Assembly (NCBI RefSeq): GCF_014650115.1
Contig: NZ_BMUI01000038.1
Location: 1 to 59,799 of the forward strand
From: Streptomyces olivaceoviridis
Lineage (GTDB): Bacteria; Actinomycetota; Actinomycetes; Streptomycetales; Streptomycetaceae
Direction of reading: 5' to 3'
Length of the DNA: 59,799 bases
Part shown: positions 10,836-19,352 of the stretch, piece by piece
Position numbering within the stretch: the first letter of the stretch is position 1
Layout of the letters: the number at the start of each line of letters is the position of its first letter
The notes under the pieces: generated by a model
What the model was told of the DNA's origin: nothing
Database searches by the model: none
The model's input: the letters and a program-made list of their open reading frames with translations, nothing else
Position numbers and translations under genes: made by a program

Positions 10836-11336
10836 ATGAGTGCCCAAAACGGCTCGTTCTGCGTGGACTTGGACTTCACGGTGCCTCGGTCCGAGGTCTT
10901 CCGCGGCTTCGCCGACCCGTCCCTGCGGCGCCGCTGGTTCCGTCTCCCCGGCGGCTCCGCCACCGCCCGGCACGAACTGGACTTCCGGGTCGGCGCCGGC
11001 GAGACCGCCGGCAACGTCTTCGTCTCCGAGGACACCGAGGAACACCTCGCCTACCGCTCCCGGTTCCTGGACATCGTGCCGGACACCCGGATCGTCTACG
11101 TCTACGAGGCCGAGGTCGACGGCAGCCGCCGCTGGATCTCCCTCGTCACCGTCGAACTCGCCGACGAGCCCGCCGGCTCCCGCCTGACCTGGACCGAGCA
11201 GTACACCTGGCTCGTGCCGACCGGGGACGGCAGCCAGGACGCCGCCCACCTCCGCGGCGGCACGCGCCTGCTGCTCAACGGCCTGTCCACGGTCGTGAAC
11301 CCCGACCGCCACCACGGCCTGCGCGTACGGCCCTGA
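10836..11336 (+). CDS. AHSA1/SRPBCC-fold protein
   Basis: A 166-residue START-like protein of the Activator-of-Hsp90-homologue (AHSA1) group. The pattern is typical: an N-terminal strand with FTVPRSEVFRGFADP, then the RRWF segment, a central acidic stretch, and a C-terminal helix (RGGTRLLLNGL). Bacterial members bind hydrophobic ligands or act in stress responses and are often found near small regulators; none is adjacent here. The gene has no ribosome site and is probably leaderless. Its end converges with the winged-helix gene on the minus strand, 15 bases away. Confidence 0.8.
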   Translation: MSAQNGSFCVDLDFTVPRSEVFRGFADPSLRRRWFRLPGGSATARHELDFRVGAGETAGNVFVSEDTEEHLAYRSRFLDIVPDTRIVYVYEAEVDGSRRWISLVTVELADEPAGSRLTWTEQYTWLVPTGDGSQDAAHLRGGTRLLLNGLSTVVNPDRHHGLRVRP

Positions 11337-11351
11337 GACCCGGTGCCGGGA

Positions 11352-12455
11352 TCATCCGACCGGCGCCACGACCACGTCCCGCCTGGCGATGCCGGGGTCG
11401 GTGAACTCCAGCACCCGCTCGGCCTCGGCACTCAGCTCCCGCACGGCCCTCGCGGGCAGAGGCTCGAACGGCGTGAGGGTCAGGGTCACCGCCGTCCTGC
11501 GCCGGGTCGTGGCCCAGGTGCCGGCGACGAACCCGTCCCACAGGAAGGACGCCGGCACCCGCAGGTTCCTGGTGATCAGCCGGGGCCGGTACTCGGTGCG
11601 GACGATCCGGCTGCGGTCCTTGTGGGCGAGGACCAGACTGTCGAACTCCGGCAGCAGGCGGACCGGCGCCGGCGTGTCCGGGTCGGGGCGCGGCGCGTCG
11701 GGGAGGTCGTACACCACCCGGCCGTCCTCGGTGGTGAACGCGCGCAGCTCCGGGGCCAGCCGCTCGAACACGTCCGCCGCCTTCAGCCAGCCGAACTCGC
11801 GCAGGTCGGCGGGGCCGGCCGGGCCGTACGCGGCCAGGTAGCGGCGGACGAAGTCCTCCGCCGAGCTCTCCACGGCCGGCTCCGCGCCGAGCCAGGACCC
11901 GGCCATGGTCACCCCGCTGGAGGCGGGGAACGCCCACCGGTCCGCCGTCGGCACCATGACCAGGGGCAGGTTCATGCGCACGCGGTACCCGAGCGCCCGG
12001 TCATCGGCGTCGGGGAACTCGCGCCGCATCCGCTCCCGGATCGCCGCGAAGTCCAGCGGGCCGGCGTCGAGGACGCCACGGGCGACGGCCACCAGGCGCT
12101 CCTGGTCGATCTCCGGGCCGGCGATCCGCTTGGTGACACCGGCCGCCGCGGCCACCAGGGAGGGCTCCACCAGCGCGCGGAAGGCCAGGTAGTCGCGGGC
12201 GCTGAGCAGGTGCAAGGTGGCCCGGACGTAGGTGGCCCGGACCACCTCCCGTTTGTCCAGGGCCGTGCGCAGGTCGTCGGCGCCGAAGCCGGCCAGCCGG
12301 TTCCACAGGGCGAGGAACGGTGAACTCGGCTGCTGGGCCTGGAGGGCGAGCAGGCGTTCCACGGCGTCGGCCACGGACGTCCGTGCCCGCTCCAACAGCA
12401 ACTGCCGGGCCAGGGTGGCACGGTTCAGCGCGCGACGGCTCAGGACGTCGGTCAT
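11352..12455 (-). CDS. Winged-helix DNA-binding domain protein (HTH_42 / YcaQ-AlkX group)
   Basis: A 367-residue protein of the winged-helix HTH_42 family. Its hallmark is the LLALQAQQPSSPFLALW segment near residue 40, followed by VRATYVRATLHLL. Actinomycete members resemble YcaQ/AlkX and AlkD-like glycosylases that remove crosslinks or unusual bases, but most are uncharacterised. The frame stays open far upstream. I place the start at the ATG at 12455 because GAGGAG stands just before it and the family N-terminus begins there. It is divergent from the isochorismatase-like gene with 267 bp between them, in which I see no further gene. Confidence 0.8.
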   Translation of the reverse strand: MTDVLSRRALNRATLARQLLLERARTSVADAVERLLALQAQQPSSPFLALWNRLAGFGADDLRTALDKREVVRATYVRATLHLLSARDYLAFRALVEPSLVAAAAGVTKRIAGPEIDQERLVAVARGVLDAGPLDFAAIRERMRREFPDADDRALGYRVRMNLPLVMVPTADRWAFPASSGVTMAGSWLGAEPAVESSAEDFVRRYLAAYGPAGPADLREFGWLKAADVFERLAPELRAFTTEDGRVVYDLPDAPRPDPDTPAPVRLLPEFDSLVLAHKDRSRIVRTEYRPRLITRNLRVPASFLWDGFVAGTWATTRRRTAVTLTLTPFEPLPARAVRELSAEAERVLEFTDPGIARRDVVVAPVG

Positions 12456-12722
12456 GTCGCTCCTCGGATCGGGTGCAGCTCCCAGCGCCAAGCTAGGGCA
12501 CGAGAGCGTCATCCCGGGAACCGCCGCCGGTGACGGAGAGTGCCCGGGTGGCTGCACCGATGGCGACCCCCCTCGGCAGCCGAGGCCGCCCCCGGCCCGG
12601 CTCACCTGCCCATCGGCGCGGATGCCGTCCGGCGGGACGGGTGACAGACTGAAGTGTCCGAGCCCGGGCCCGCGGCAGCCGGCTCGGGGCGTGCCCGTGC
12701 GCCGGCCGGATGGGAACCCTCC

Positions 12723-13370
12723 ATGACTTCCGAGACCCCCGAAGCGCTGTACTCCCCGGACCGAACCGCCCTCCTGATCATCGACCCGTACAACGACTTC
12801 CTGTCCGAGGGCGGCAAGCTGTGGCCGCGCGGGAAGGAAGTGGCGGAAGGCGTCGGCCTGCTGGACCACATGCGCACCATGCTCGCCACGGCCCGCGGCC
12901 AGGGCTTCCGCGTCTTCATCGTGCCCCATCACCAGACGACGCCGGACGACTACGTCACGTGGGACCACCTGTCCCCGACCCAGCGGCGCATCGTGCGGCA
13001 GCAGACCTTCGCCGCGGGCAGCTGGGGAGCCGAGTGGCACCCCGACTTCCGGCCCGGCGAGGGCGAGTTCGTCACGCGCCAGCACTGGGCGTCGAGCGGT
13101 TTCGCCAACACGGACCTGGACTTCCTGCTCAAGCAGCACCACGTCCGGAACGTTGTGCTCATCGGCATGCGGGCCAACACCTGCGTGGACACCACCGCAC
13201 GCTTCGGTCAGGAACTGGGCTACCACGTGACCCTCGTCCGTGACGCCATCGCCGCCTTCAGCTGGGAGGAGATGACGGCGACGTGCGACATCAACGCGCC
13301 TCTGTACGCCCACGCCGTCCTCACCACGGACGAGTTCGTCGACATCGTGAACGGCGGTGACAGCCGGTGA
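12723..13370 (+). CDS. Isochorismatase-family cysteine hydrolase
   Basis: A 215-residue alpha/beta hydrolase of the isochorismatase-like superfamily. The aspartate is D21 (LLIIDPYND) and the nucleophile C154 (GMRANTCVDTTARFG). The usual catalytic Lys of the triad is not obvious in the QHWASSGFANTDLD stretch; related proteins have EHW there, so this may be a subgroup trait. Members hydrolyse isochorismate, nicotinamide, ureides or similar amides; the substrate here is unknown. The ATG at 12723 was preferred over an upstream in-frame start because the family N-terminus begins there. Its TGA overlaps the GTG of the SDR gene, so the two are translated together. Confidence 0.87.
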   Translation: MTSETPEALYSPDRTALLIIDPYNDFLSEGGKLWPRGKEVAEGVGLLDHMRTMLATARGQGFRVFIVPHHQTTPDDYVTWDHLSPTQRRIVRQQTFAAGSWGAEWHPDFRPGEGEFVTRQHWASSGFANTDLDFLLKQHHVRNVVLIGMRANTCVDTTARFGQELGYHVTLVRDAIAAFSWEEMTATCDINAPLYAHAVLTTDEFVDIVNGGDSR

Positions 13371-14104
13371 GCGGAACGCGCGGAGGGCTGGCCGGGCAGA
13401 CGGTCGTGGTGGTGGGAGGCAGCGCGGGCATCGGCCTGGAGACCGCGCGCCAGGTACGTGCGGCCGACGGCGAACTGGTGCTCGTGGCGCGCGACGCCGA
13501 ACGTCTGCGGCGGGCGGCGGACGAACTGCACCCGCGGAGCACCGCCGCGTTCGACGCCCGGGACAGCGGCCGTCTGGAGCGATTCCTCGGCGAGCTGCCC
13601 GGGCAGGTCGACCATGTGTTGGTCACGGCGGGCAGCCCGTCGTACACCCCCCTCGCCGAACTCGACCTGACCGACGCGGGGCGGGACTTCGGCGGGCGCA
13701 TCGCGATGCTGCTCGCGGTGGCACGGGCGAGCCGGGAGAAGGTCAGGGCCGGGGGGACGCTGTTGTTCATCGGCGGTACCGGTGGCCGCCGGCCGGCCCC
13801 CGGGATGGCGGTGACGGGCGCCGTCACCGCCGCGCTGCCCGCGCTGACCGCCAACCTGGCACTGGAGGTCGCCCCCGTCCGGGTCAACCTGATCGCCGCC
13901 GGGTTCGTGGACACCCCCCTGTCGGCCTCCCTCCTCGGTGACCGACTGGAGGCTCGCCGCGAGGAGTTGAGAAGGACACTGCCCATCGGCCGGGTGGTCG
14001 GGCCGGCGGACGTCGCCGCCCTCGCACTGCACATCATGACCAACGGCGCCCTCACCGGCGCCACCTACGACATCGACGGCGGCCAGCAGCTCGTGACCCA
14101 CTGA
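13367..14104 (+). CDS. SDR-fold protein lacking the canonical Tyr-x3-Lys pair
   Basis: A 245-residue short-chain dehydrogenase-like protein. The nucleotide-binding motif GGSAGIG and the C-terminal NLIAAGFVDTPL segment fit the family. Where YxxxK is expected (before ALTANLALEVAP) the sequence reads MAVTGAVTAA, so neither the catalytic tyrosine nor the lysine is present. It could be an NAD(P)-binding sensor, a non-redox enzyme, or a protein using another active site. The GTG start overlaps the previous TGA by four bases; the pair with the hydrolase suggests a shared pathway. Confidence 0.85.
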   Translation: MSGTRGGLAGQTVVVVGGSAGIGLETARQVRAADGELVLVARDAERLRRAADELHPRSTAAFDARDSGRLERFLGELPGQVDHVLVTAGSPSYTPLAELDLTDAGRDFGGRIAMLLAVARASREKVRAGGTLLFIGGTGGRRPAPGMAVTGAVTAALPALTANLALEVAPVRVNLIAAGFVDTPLSASLLGDRLEARREELRRTLPIGRVVGPADVAALALHIMTNGALTGATYDIDGGQQLVTH

Positions 14105-14129
14105 CGCATCGAGACGGGGAGCGCAAGTC

Positions 14130-14747
14130 ATGGACATGAAACTGGAGATCGTCGTGGTGCCGGTGGCCGACGTCGACCGTGCCAAGGACTTCTACACCGC
14201 CCTCGGCTGGAGGCTCGACGGGGACTTCGCCCCCGAGGAGGACTTCCGGGTGGTGCAGGTGACCCCTCCGGGTTCCCCGGCGTCGGTCATCTTCGGCCGA
14301 TCGGTCACCGACCGGCCCCCGGGCTCGGCCCAGGGCCTGTACCTGGTCGTCGACGACATCGAGGCCGCCCACGAGGAGCTGACGCGGTGCGGCGCCGACC
14401 CGAGCGAGGTGTTCCACGACGCCGGCGGGATCTTCCACCACGCCGGCACCGAGGCCCGGGTGCCCGGTCCCGACCCGAAGCGCGGCAGTTACGGCTCCTA
14501 CCTGGCCTTCAGCGACCCGGACGGCAACGGCTGGTTCCTCCAGGAGGTCACCACACGCCTCCCGGGCCGGCTGGATCCCACGACCACCTCGTACTCCTCG
14601 GCCGACGACCTGGCCGGCGCCCTGCGGCGGGCCGCGGCGGCGCACGGGGAACACGAGGCCCGCATCGGCACGGAGGACCCGGACTGGCCGGACTGGTACG
14701 CGCGGCACATGGTCGGCGAACAGTCCGGCACGGAACCGCCCTCCTGA
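14130..14747 (+). CDS. Glyoxalase / VOC-fold protein with C-terminal extension
   Basis: A 205-residue protein. Residues 1 to about 150 form paired VOC modules (KLEIVVVPVADVDRAKDFY at the start, AFSDPDGNGWFLQEV at the end). The VOC fold covers glyoxalases, dioxygenases and antibiotic-binding proteins. The last 55 residues are an unusual Ala/Glu-rich tail with WPDWYARHM. GACGGGGAGC stands about 8 bases before the ATG. It follows the SDR gene by 25 bases and probably belongs to the same transcript. Ligand or substrate unknown. Confidence 0.85.
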   Translation: MDMKLEIVVVPVADVDRAKDFYTALGWRLDGDFAPEEDFRVVQVTPPGSPASVIFGRSVTDRPPGSAQGLYLVVDDIEAAHEELTRCGADPSEVFHDAGGIFHHAGTEARVPGPDPKRGSYGSYLAFSDPDGNGWFLQEVTTRLPGRLDPTTTSYSSADDLAGALRRAAAAHGEHEARIGTEDPDWPDWYARHMVGEQSGTEPPS

Positions 14748-14846
14748 ACCCGGCCGCCGGTGAACCGGGCGTCCTGGCGTTCGTACGGCTCGCGCCGGCC
14801 TGGCAGGATGCACGGTGACATGGAGCGTGGGGAGGCGACGGCTTCG

Positions 14847-15041
14847 ATGGACCCGAGTTCGATCAGTGTGCTGGTGACCTTCGTCGGCGGGCCGGCCGAC
14901 GGCCGGACCGAGCACCTGCCGCTGTTCGAGGCGACGAGCCAGGTCACCGTAGGCGGGGTGACCTACGGGTGCGACCCGGGCCCGCCTCCGGAGGTGCGCG
15001 ACACTCCGGAGGGGCTGGCCCAGGTGATGCGACCTGTCTGA
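14847..15041 (+). CDS. Small protein of unknown function (64 aa)
   Basis: A short open frame with GGGGAGG about 12 bases before the ATG at 14847; in-frame starts at 14808 and 14820 are alternatives. The product contains VTFVGGPADGRTEHLPL and YGCDPGPPPEV and has no signal peptide or membrane segment. Codon use is GC-rich at third positions, as in real genes here. I do not recognise a family. Confidence 0.5.
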   Translation: MDPSSISVLVTFVGGPADGRTEHLPLFEATSQVTVGGVTYGCDPGPPPEVRDTPEGLAQVMRPV

Positions 15042-15099
15042 GGCACGGGGAGGCACGGGGGTGCGCTCCCGTGGACGGCGAGCCCGCCCGAGGCATCCG

Positions 15100-15510
15100 T
15101 CAGACCGGGCAGAAGTCCTCGCGGGCCGCCACGAACTCCTCGATCGTCCCGGCGGGGCGCCGGTCAGGCGCTCCACGTCGCCGGAAGCCCGGTCGTAGCG
15201 GTTCTGCCGGTGCAGGCGGCACATGGTGACGATGTGCCGCTCGACGCGCGGCGGCAGGCCGATCACGGAGAGCACCTCCTCGCGCCACCGGTCGAGGAGC
15301 ACGTCCCCGTACGACACCGGACTCCCCAGCGCCTTCGAGAAGGCCTCGGCCATCTCCGTCATGTCCACGGTGCGCGGCCCGGTCAACTCGTGCGCGTGTC
15401 CCACGTGGGGCAGGGGGTCGCGCAACACGGCCGCGACCGTCCGGGCGACGTCGTCCACGGCGATCGGCGAGGTGCGCCCCGCTCCGAACGGCAGCACGAT
15501 CGCGGGTGGG
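15100..15510 (-). pseudogene. C-terminal remnant of an NmrA-like NAD(P)-binding protein, frameshifted
   Basis: Read on the minus strand, the segment begins at IVLPFGAGRTSPIAVDDVA and runs through the C-terminal half of an NmrA/SDR-like protein (ELTGPRTVDMTEMAEAFSKAL, WREEVLSVIGLPPRVERH). At about 15160 the frame breaks after DVERLTG. The expected ending, PAGTIEEFVAAREDFCPV, continues in the next frame to the stop at 15100, consistent with a one-base deletion. The N-terminal Rossmann half (about 150 residues) is missing upstream. It is a decayed gene, unless the frameshift is a sequence error, which would still leave the truncation. Confidence 0.75.
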
Positions 15511-15720
15511 CGCGCGCGTCGCTCAAATGCCCAGAAGGACAAGGGTGTTGGTGAGCTCGACTCCACGGCCGAGCCAGGAGGCCAAGCATGCGCTCGGGGC
15601 GCCGGTTCCCTGCACGCGTCCGGTCAGGTGTGCGCCCAGTGCTGTGACCGGGACGGTCCACCGTGATCGGAAGGCGGCTCGCGGGACGAGCGGACGCGCA
15701 GCGGCTGGTATTACTGGGGC

Positions 15721-16098
15721 ATGCAGGAAGAGACGGCACGCTCCGCGATCGACACGTTCATCTCCGCGTTCAACGCCTCGGACGACAGCTATGTGACTGC
15801 CCTGCTCTCCCAGGCCCTGACCTCAGACGTGGTCTTCTGGGGGCCGTTGGGTCGCAGCGAAGGAATCGCTGCGGTCGAGCGGTTCGTGCTGGACATCCGG
15901 CGCCACCCGGCGGGGACCGGCACGATGGTGCGCTGCTCGGCGGTGGACATGCCTGACGAGTGGGCCCGGTACCAGTGGGTCTTCACCACGCCGGATGGCG
16001 GCCCCCGCCTGGCGGGAACGGACGTCGTCCATCTGCGGCGGAGCCTCATCGACCAGGTCATCGTCTTCGCGGGGGAGATCAAGCCGTCCGTCTCCTGA
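15721..16098 (+). CDS. SnoaL-like / NTF2-fold protein
   Basis: A 125-residue protein with the SnoaL_2-type pattern: an N-terminal helix AIDTFISAFNA, the DVVFWGPLG strand, RYQWVFTTPDG, and a C-terminal GTDVVHLRRSLIDQVIVF. Such proteins are small isomerases, cyclases or ligand binders. There is no ribosome site; TATTAC at 15709-15714 ends six bases before the ATG, so the mRNA may be leaderless. It lies between two decayed genes (the NmrA-like remnant and the IS630 remnant). Confidence 0.75.
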   Translation: MQEETARSAIDTFISAFNASDDSYVTALLSQALTSDVVFWGPLGRSEGIAAVERFVLDIRRHPAGTGTMVRCSAVDMPDEWARYQWVFTTPDGGPRLAGTDVVHLRRSLIDQVIVFAGEIKPSVS

Positions 16099-16159
16099 GT
16101 CGCCCTCCTGTCGCTGTCCTTCTCGTGAACTTGTCCCTTTCGGCACTCCGGGGCTGCGG

Positions 16160-16705
16160 TTCGCGGTCGGTCAGGCAGCGGCGTTGAGGGGCGTCCGCCC
16201 CGGCGGATGCCCTTCTCGCCGCGGATGCGGGCGCGTTCCTTGCGTTGGGCGGCGAGTACGTCGGGGTGGCGGGCGTTGGCGTTGCGCCGGCGCGGGTAGC
16301 GGTGCAGTGCCTGGGTCTGCGTGGGGTGGCGCCGGTGTGGGCGGAGAGGTCGTCCAGGATGATGTGGATCGGGGCGCCGTCGGGTCGGGCGGCGCGGCTC
16401 GACTTCAGCGCGGCCAGGGTGTTGACGGTGCCCTCGCGGCGGCGGTCGACACCCCACAGGGGGGCGTCGCCCACGGAGCAGCAACCGTGTGTTCTGGACC
16501 GCTTCCCGGACCAGGTCTTCGCAGGGCAAGCCAAACCGGTTGGGATCAGGTCGCGCACGGTGTCCTCATCGGCCCGGACCAGCTGGGCGATCACCGGCAC
16601 CCGGTTCCCGCCCGCCGAAGCGAGCAGCATCATCGCCCTCCGGCATACGCGGACACGGCACTGGGCAGTGGGACGAAGGGAGTCGAAGGTCACGGTGAGT
16701 CGCAC
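16160..16705 (-). pseudogene. IS630-family transposase remnant
   Basis: Pieces of an IS630 transposase can be read on the minus strand in different frames. The N-terminal HTH part (CRRAMMLLASAGGNRVPVIA, ADEDTVRDL) starts near 16705. The core follows (TVNTLAALKS, PIHIILDDLSAHTGA), and the C-terminal tail (NANARHPDVLAAQRKERAR) ends near 16165. The middle of the protein, between the HTH and the DDE core, is missing, and there are at least two frame changes, so it is inactive. No terminal inverted repeats were identified. It lies directly upstream of the ESX-like module. Confidence 0.75.
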
Positions 16706-16813
16706 CCAACCGCCTGGGCCAGGGACGAGCGCCCGGCCATGCCGCAGTGGTGGGTGATGTGGAGGAGGTATGTGTGCCGGACGACGTGTGATCTGCGTAT
16801 ACAGGCTGCGTGT

Positions 16814-16819
16814 TAGCCT
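16814..16819 (+). promoter_or_regulatory. Possible -10 box upstream of the WXG100-like gene
   Basis: TAGCCT at 16814-16819 matches the TAnnnT consensus and is 40 bases before the GTG start at 16859, which has GGGGGAGA for ribosome binding. The -35 region is not clear. Transcription would start just inside the right edge of the IS630 remnant. Confidence 0.35.
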
Positions 16820-16858
16820 GCCCGCGGTCACGATCGAACGCGTGCGGGGGAGACGGCG

Positions 16859-17230
16859 GTGGGCTCGGACGGTTACCAGGTCAAGGCAGGCATGACCGGG
16901 CAGGCCCAGCAACTCGACGACGCCGGCACGGACATGGACGGCGTCGGCTCGGCCGTGAAGTCCCGCACGAGTTACTCGTACGGCGAGGTCGGCGGCCAGG
17001 ACGCCGCGTCGGCGCTGAACGCGTTCGTCACGGCCTGGGAGGCGGAGGCCAAGACACTGGCGTCGGCGCTGCACGAGCTCGGCGGCAAGGTGCAGTTGGC
17101 CAAGAAGACCTACCAGGGCACCGACAGCCTGGTGAAGACGCACGCGGACGGCGTCCCCGTCGGCGGCGCGAGCGGCCTCACCGACACATCGGCGCGGGGC
17201 GGGCGCACCTCGGTCCTGTCGAGCTACTGA
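16859..17230 (+). CDS. WXG100/ESX-like helical protein
   Basis: A 123-residue, mostly helical, Ala/Gly-rich protein with the layout of WXG100-superfamily (ESAT-6-like) secretion substrates. A first helix carries QVKAGMTGQAQQLDDAGTD, then a turn, then a helix with ALNAFVTAWEAEAKTLASAL. The WxG turn is not exact (SYSYGEVGG). It has no signal peptide or membrane segment. GGGGGAGA precedes the GTG. The stop is 11 bases before the protease gene, so they form an operon. By analogy with type VII effectors, it would be a secretion partner or chaperone of the next protein; no EccC/EssC ATPase is in the window. Confidence 0.6.
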   Translation: MGSDGYQVKAGMTGQAQQLDDAGTDMDGVGSAVKSRTSYSYGEVGGQDAASALNAFVTAWEAEAKTLASALHELGGKVQLAKKTYQGTDSLVKTHADGVPVGGASGLTDTSARGGRTSVLSSY

Positions 17231-17241
17231 GGAACGGGCCG

Positions 17242-18825
17242 GTGTCGTTCTTCTCCTCTCCTCTCGACTCCCCTTCCCTCCGTCTCACGTGGCTAGCGGG
17301 GCTGTCCGAGAAGATGCTCGCCGCCGGGAGCAAGAACGAGCTCCTCGACCTGATCGACGACGCCCTCTCGGTGCCCGAACCGGGCGGCGACCCGGCCGTG
17401 CTGGAGGGTCTGGCAAGCCTCTACCGCGGCCAGGTCGACCACGTCGGCAGCGTCTTCGACCAGGTCGACCGGGTGGGCCGCAAGGGCCTTTTGGAGGTGT
17501 GGGTCGGCGACACGAGCGTCCTCGCCTCCGACGTGGTGAAGGCCGCCGGGCGGTCCGTGAACCGGATGAGCGAGGCGTTCCAGGGCTGCGCGACGGTGCT
17601 GCTGACGCTGGCCGACGCGATCGGCGCCGCGCAGCGCAAGGACGAGCAGGGCCGCGGACAGCTGCTGGAGCAGAAGAAGACGCTCGGCGGCAAGGACGGC
17701 TTCTTCGACGACCTGCACGAGAACGACGAGGAGGAGTGGGACCGCAAGAACGCCGCCCACTTCGGCTCCTTTGCGGTCGACCTGATGCACGCCGCCGTGG
17801 CCGACGCCCAGGAGGCCACCCGCGTCGCGGCCCGGGACCTGAACAAGTGGGCCGCCGAGGCACGGGCCGGGAAGATGGGGACCAGCGAACTCACCGCCGT
17901 CGACAAGCTGATGCTCGCCGACACCGGCGTGGCGGGCGCCGACGCGGCACTGAACGAGATCCTCACGGCCGGCGACCTGGAGCGCGCGTCGGCGCGCATG
18001 GACCTGCTGAGCCTCGACGACGAGACGGCCATGGAGCGGATGCTGGCGAAGTCGGACAGCCCGCAGGAGCGGGCCTACCTGATGAAGGCCCTGGCCGCCG
18101 GGCACAGCGTCGCCGAGATCGAGACGTTCCAGAACAAGATCCACGGCAAGGGCCCGGCCTGGCTGCGCCGGCACCTCACTCCGGTGGTCACCGCCGCGGA
18201 CAGCAGGGACGACGAGGGCCTGGCGCCGGACGGCTCGAACAACAACAAGGACTACGTCACGTTCGACGGCCAGCGCTGGATCCAGGGCGGCGACGGCTCC
18301 GAGGGCACCTGCGTGGCCTCGTCCACCGTCACGTCCCGCGCCATGGTCGACCCCCTCTACGCGCTCGACCTCACCGGCGGCCCCGACGGGCAGCAGGACG
18401 ACCCCGACGCCTTCAGACAGCGCCTGGTGGCCGAACAGCACCGGCTGCACACCGAAGGCGACGGCGGCGAGAACTGGGGCGGCATGGGGCCCGAGGGGCA
18501 GGAACGGATCAACGACACCACCGTCGGCAGCGCCACCGGCACCGACTACGAGCGGCAGGACCTGAACAGCGCCGCCGACCGCAGGGCGGTCCTCACCGAG
18601 GTCGAGAAGTCGGTGGCGCGGGGACGGCCGGTGCCGGTCGACGTCTCGGGCAAGGAGGGCGCCCACGCGATGACCATCATCGCCCAGGAGGGTGACATGC
18701 TTCAGGTGTACAACCCCTGGGGCTCGACCACCTGGGTCAGCGAGGACGACTTCATCAACGGCCACATGGGCAAGGCTTCCAACAGTGATCTCCCCAACGC
18801 GTACAGCGTCTATCTCCCGCGGTAG
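17242..18825 (+). CDS. Probable type VII secreted effector with C-terminal papain-like cysteine protease domain
   Basis: A 527-residue protein. Residues 1 to about 310 are predicted helical (SEKMLAAGSKNELLDLIDDAL, a WVGDTS turn, long Ala/Glu helices), resembling the N-terminal targeting region of LXG/ESX effectors. From about 335 the sequence becomes a papain/calpain-like domain with a candidate triad in clan CA order: C357 (EGTCVASS), H475 (EGAHAMTI) and N491 (YNPWG). GAGGAA, overlapping the previous stop, is 8 bases before the GTG start. The next gene starts inside this one (41-base overlap) and encodes a protease-inhibitor-like lipoprotein, suggesting the producer needs protection from this enzyme. 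Function inferred; it could instead be a peptidase acting on the cell envelope. Confidence 0.7.
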   Translation: MSFFSSPLDSPSLRLTWLAGLSEKMLAAGSKNELLDLIDDALSVPEPGGDPAVLEGLASLYRGQVDHVGSVFDQVDRVGRKGLLEVWVGDTSVLASDVVKAAGRSVNRMSEAFQGCATVLLTLADAIGAAQRKDEQGRGQLLEQKKTLGGKDGFFDDLHENDEEEWDRKNAAHFGSFAVDLMHAAVADAQEATRVAARDLNKWAAEARAGKMGTSELTAVDKLMLADTGVAGADAALNEILTAGDLERASARMDLLSLDDETAMERMLAKSDSPQERAYLMKALAAGHSVAEIETFQNKIHGKGPAWLRRHLTPVVTAADSRDDEGLAPDGSNNNKDYVTFDGQRWIQGGDGSEGTCVASSTVTSRAMVDPLYALDLTGGPDGQQDDPDAFRQRLVAEQHRLHTEGDGGENWGGMGPEGQERINDTTVGSATGTDYERQDLNSAADRRAVLTEVEKSVARGRPVPVDVSGKEGAHAMTIIAQEGDMLQVYNPWGSTTWVSEDDFINGHMGKASNSDLPNAYSVYLPR

Positions 18826-19327
18826 CAGGGGCGGTGCCGCGATCGCGGTGGCCGCGCTCCTCGCTCTCGCCACGGGCTGCGGCTCGGGCACCGGCGAACC
18901 GGCCGGCGGCTCCACGAGCGCCGCGGGCCGTCCGGCCGGCCACCCGGTGAAGGACACCAGCATCACCGCCCGGCCGGGTGAGCGCTTCTCGCTCACCGTC
19001 GACCAGAACGCCTCCACCCGCGAGTACTGGTACCTGGTCGACCCCGCGCCCGACAGCTCGGTGCTGGTCAGCCGCGGCCGTGACTACGCGTCCGACTCCG
19101 GCGACGAGCCGGTGGACGGCGCCGGCGGCCGGCTCACCTTCACCTTCGAGGCCAAGGGCAAGGGCACCACCCGGTTCACGCTGCTGCACTGCACGTTCAC
19201 CACCTGCCAGGGCAACACCTCCACCCGGCCCCCCGAGACGACCGGCCCCTCCGCCACCCCGACCACGGCGGCGGCCACCCCCTCCCAGCCCCCCCAGCGC
19301 ATCACCTACACCGTCACCGTCCGCTGA
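18785..19327 (+). CDS. Lipoprotein resembling chagasin-type (I42) cysteine-protease inhibitors; probable immunity protein
   Basis: A 180-residue lipoprotein: a basic start, a hydrophobic run (AIAVAALLALATG) and lipobox cysteine C32. The mature domain follows the chagasin/I42 plan: a first strand with PGERFSLTVDQN, a loop STREYWYLV at the place of the family NPTTGYxW loop, then GAGGRLTFTFEAKGKG. The family's last RPW loop is replaced by HCTFTTC with two cysteines. I42 proteins inhibit papain-like enzymes. A Thr/Pro-rich stretch near 145-170 precedes a final strand. The GTG start lies within the 3' end of the protease gene, so both are made together. Inhibitor and immunity function are inferred. 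Confidence 0.65.
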   Translation: MISPTRTASISRGSRGGAAIAVAALLALATGCGSGTGEPAGGSTSAAGRPAGHPVKDTSITARPGERFSLTVDQNASTREYWYLVDPAPDSSVLVSRGRDYASDSGDEPVDGAGGRLTFTFEAKGKGTTRFTLLHCTFTTCQGNTSTRPPETTGPSATPTTAAATPSQPPQRITYTVTVR

Positions 19328-19352
19328 GGGACGGGACACCCGAGGCCCCGCC

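Noticed and set aside
16160..16705. Functional IS630 copy
   Set aside because: The middle of the transposase is missing, frames change and no terminal repeats are visible.
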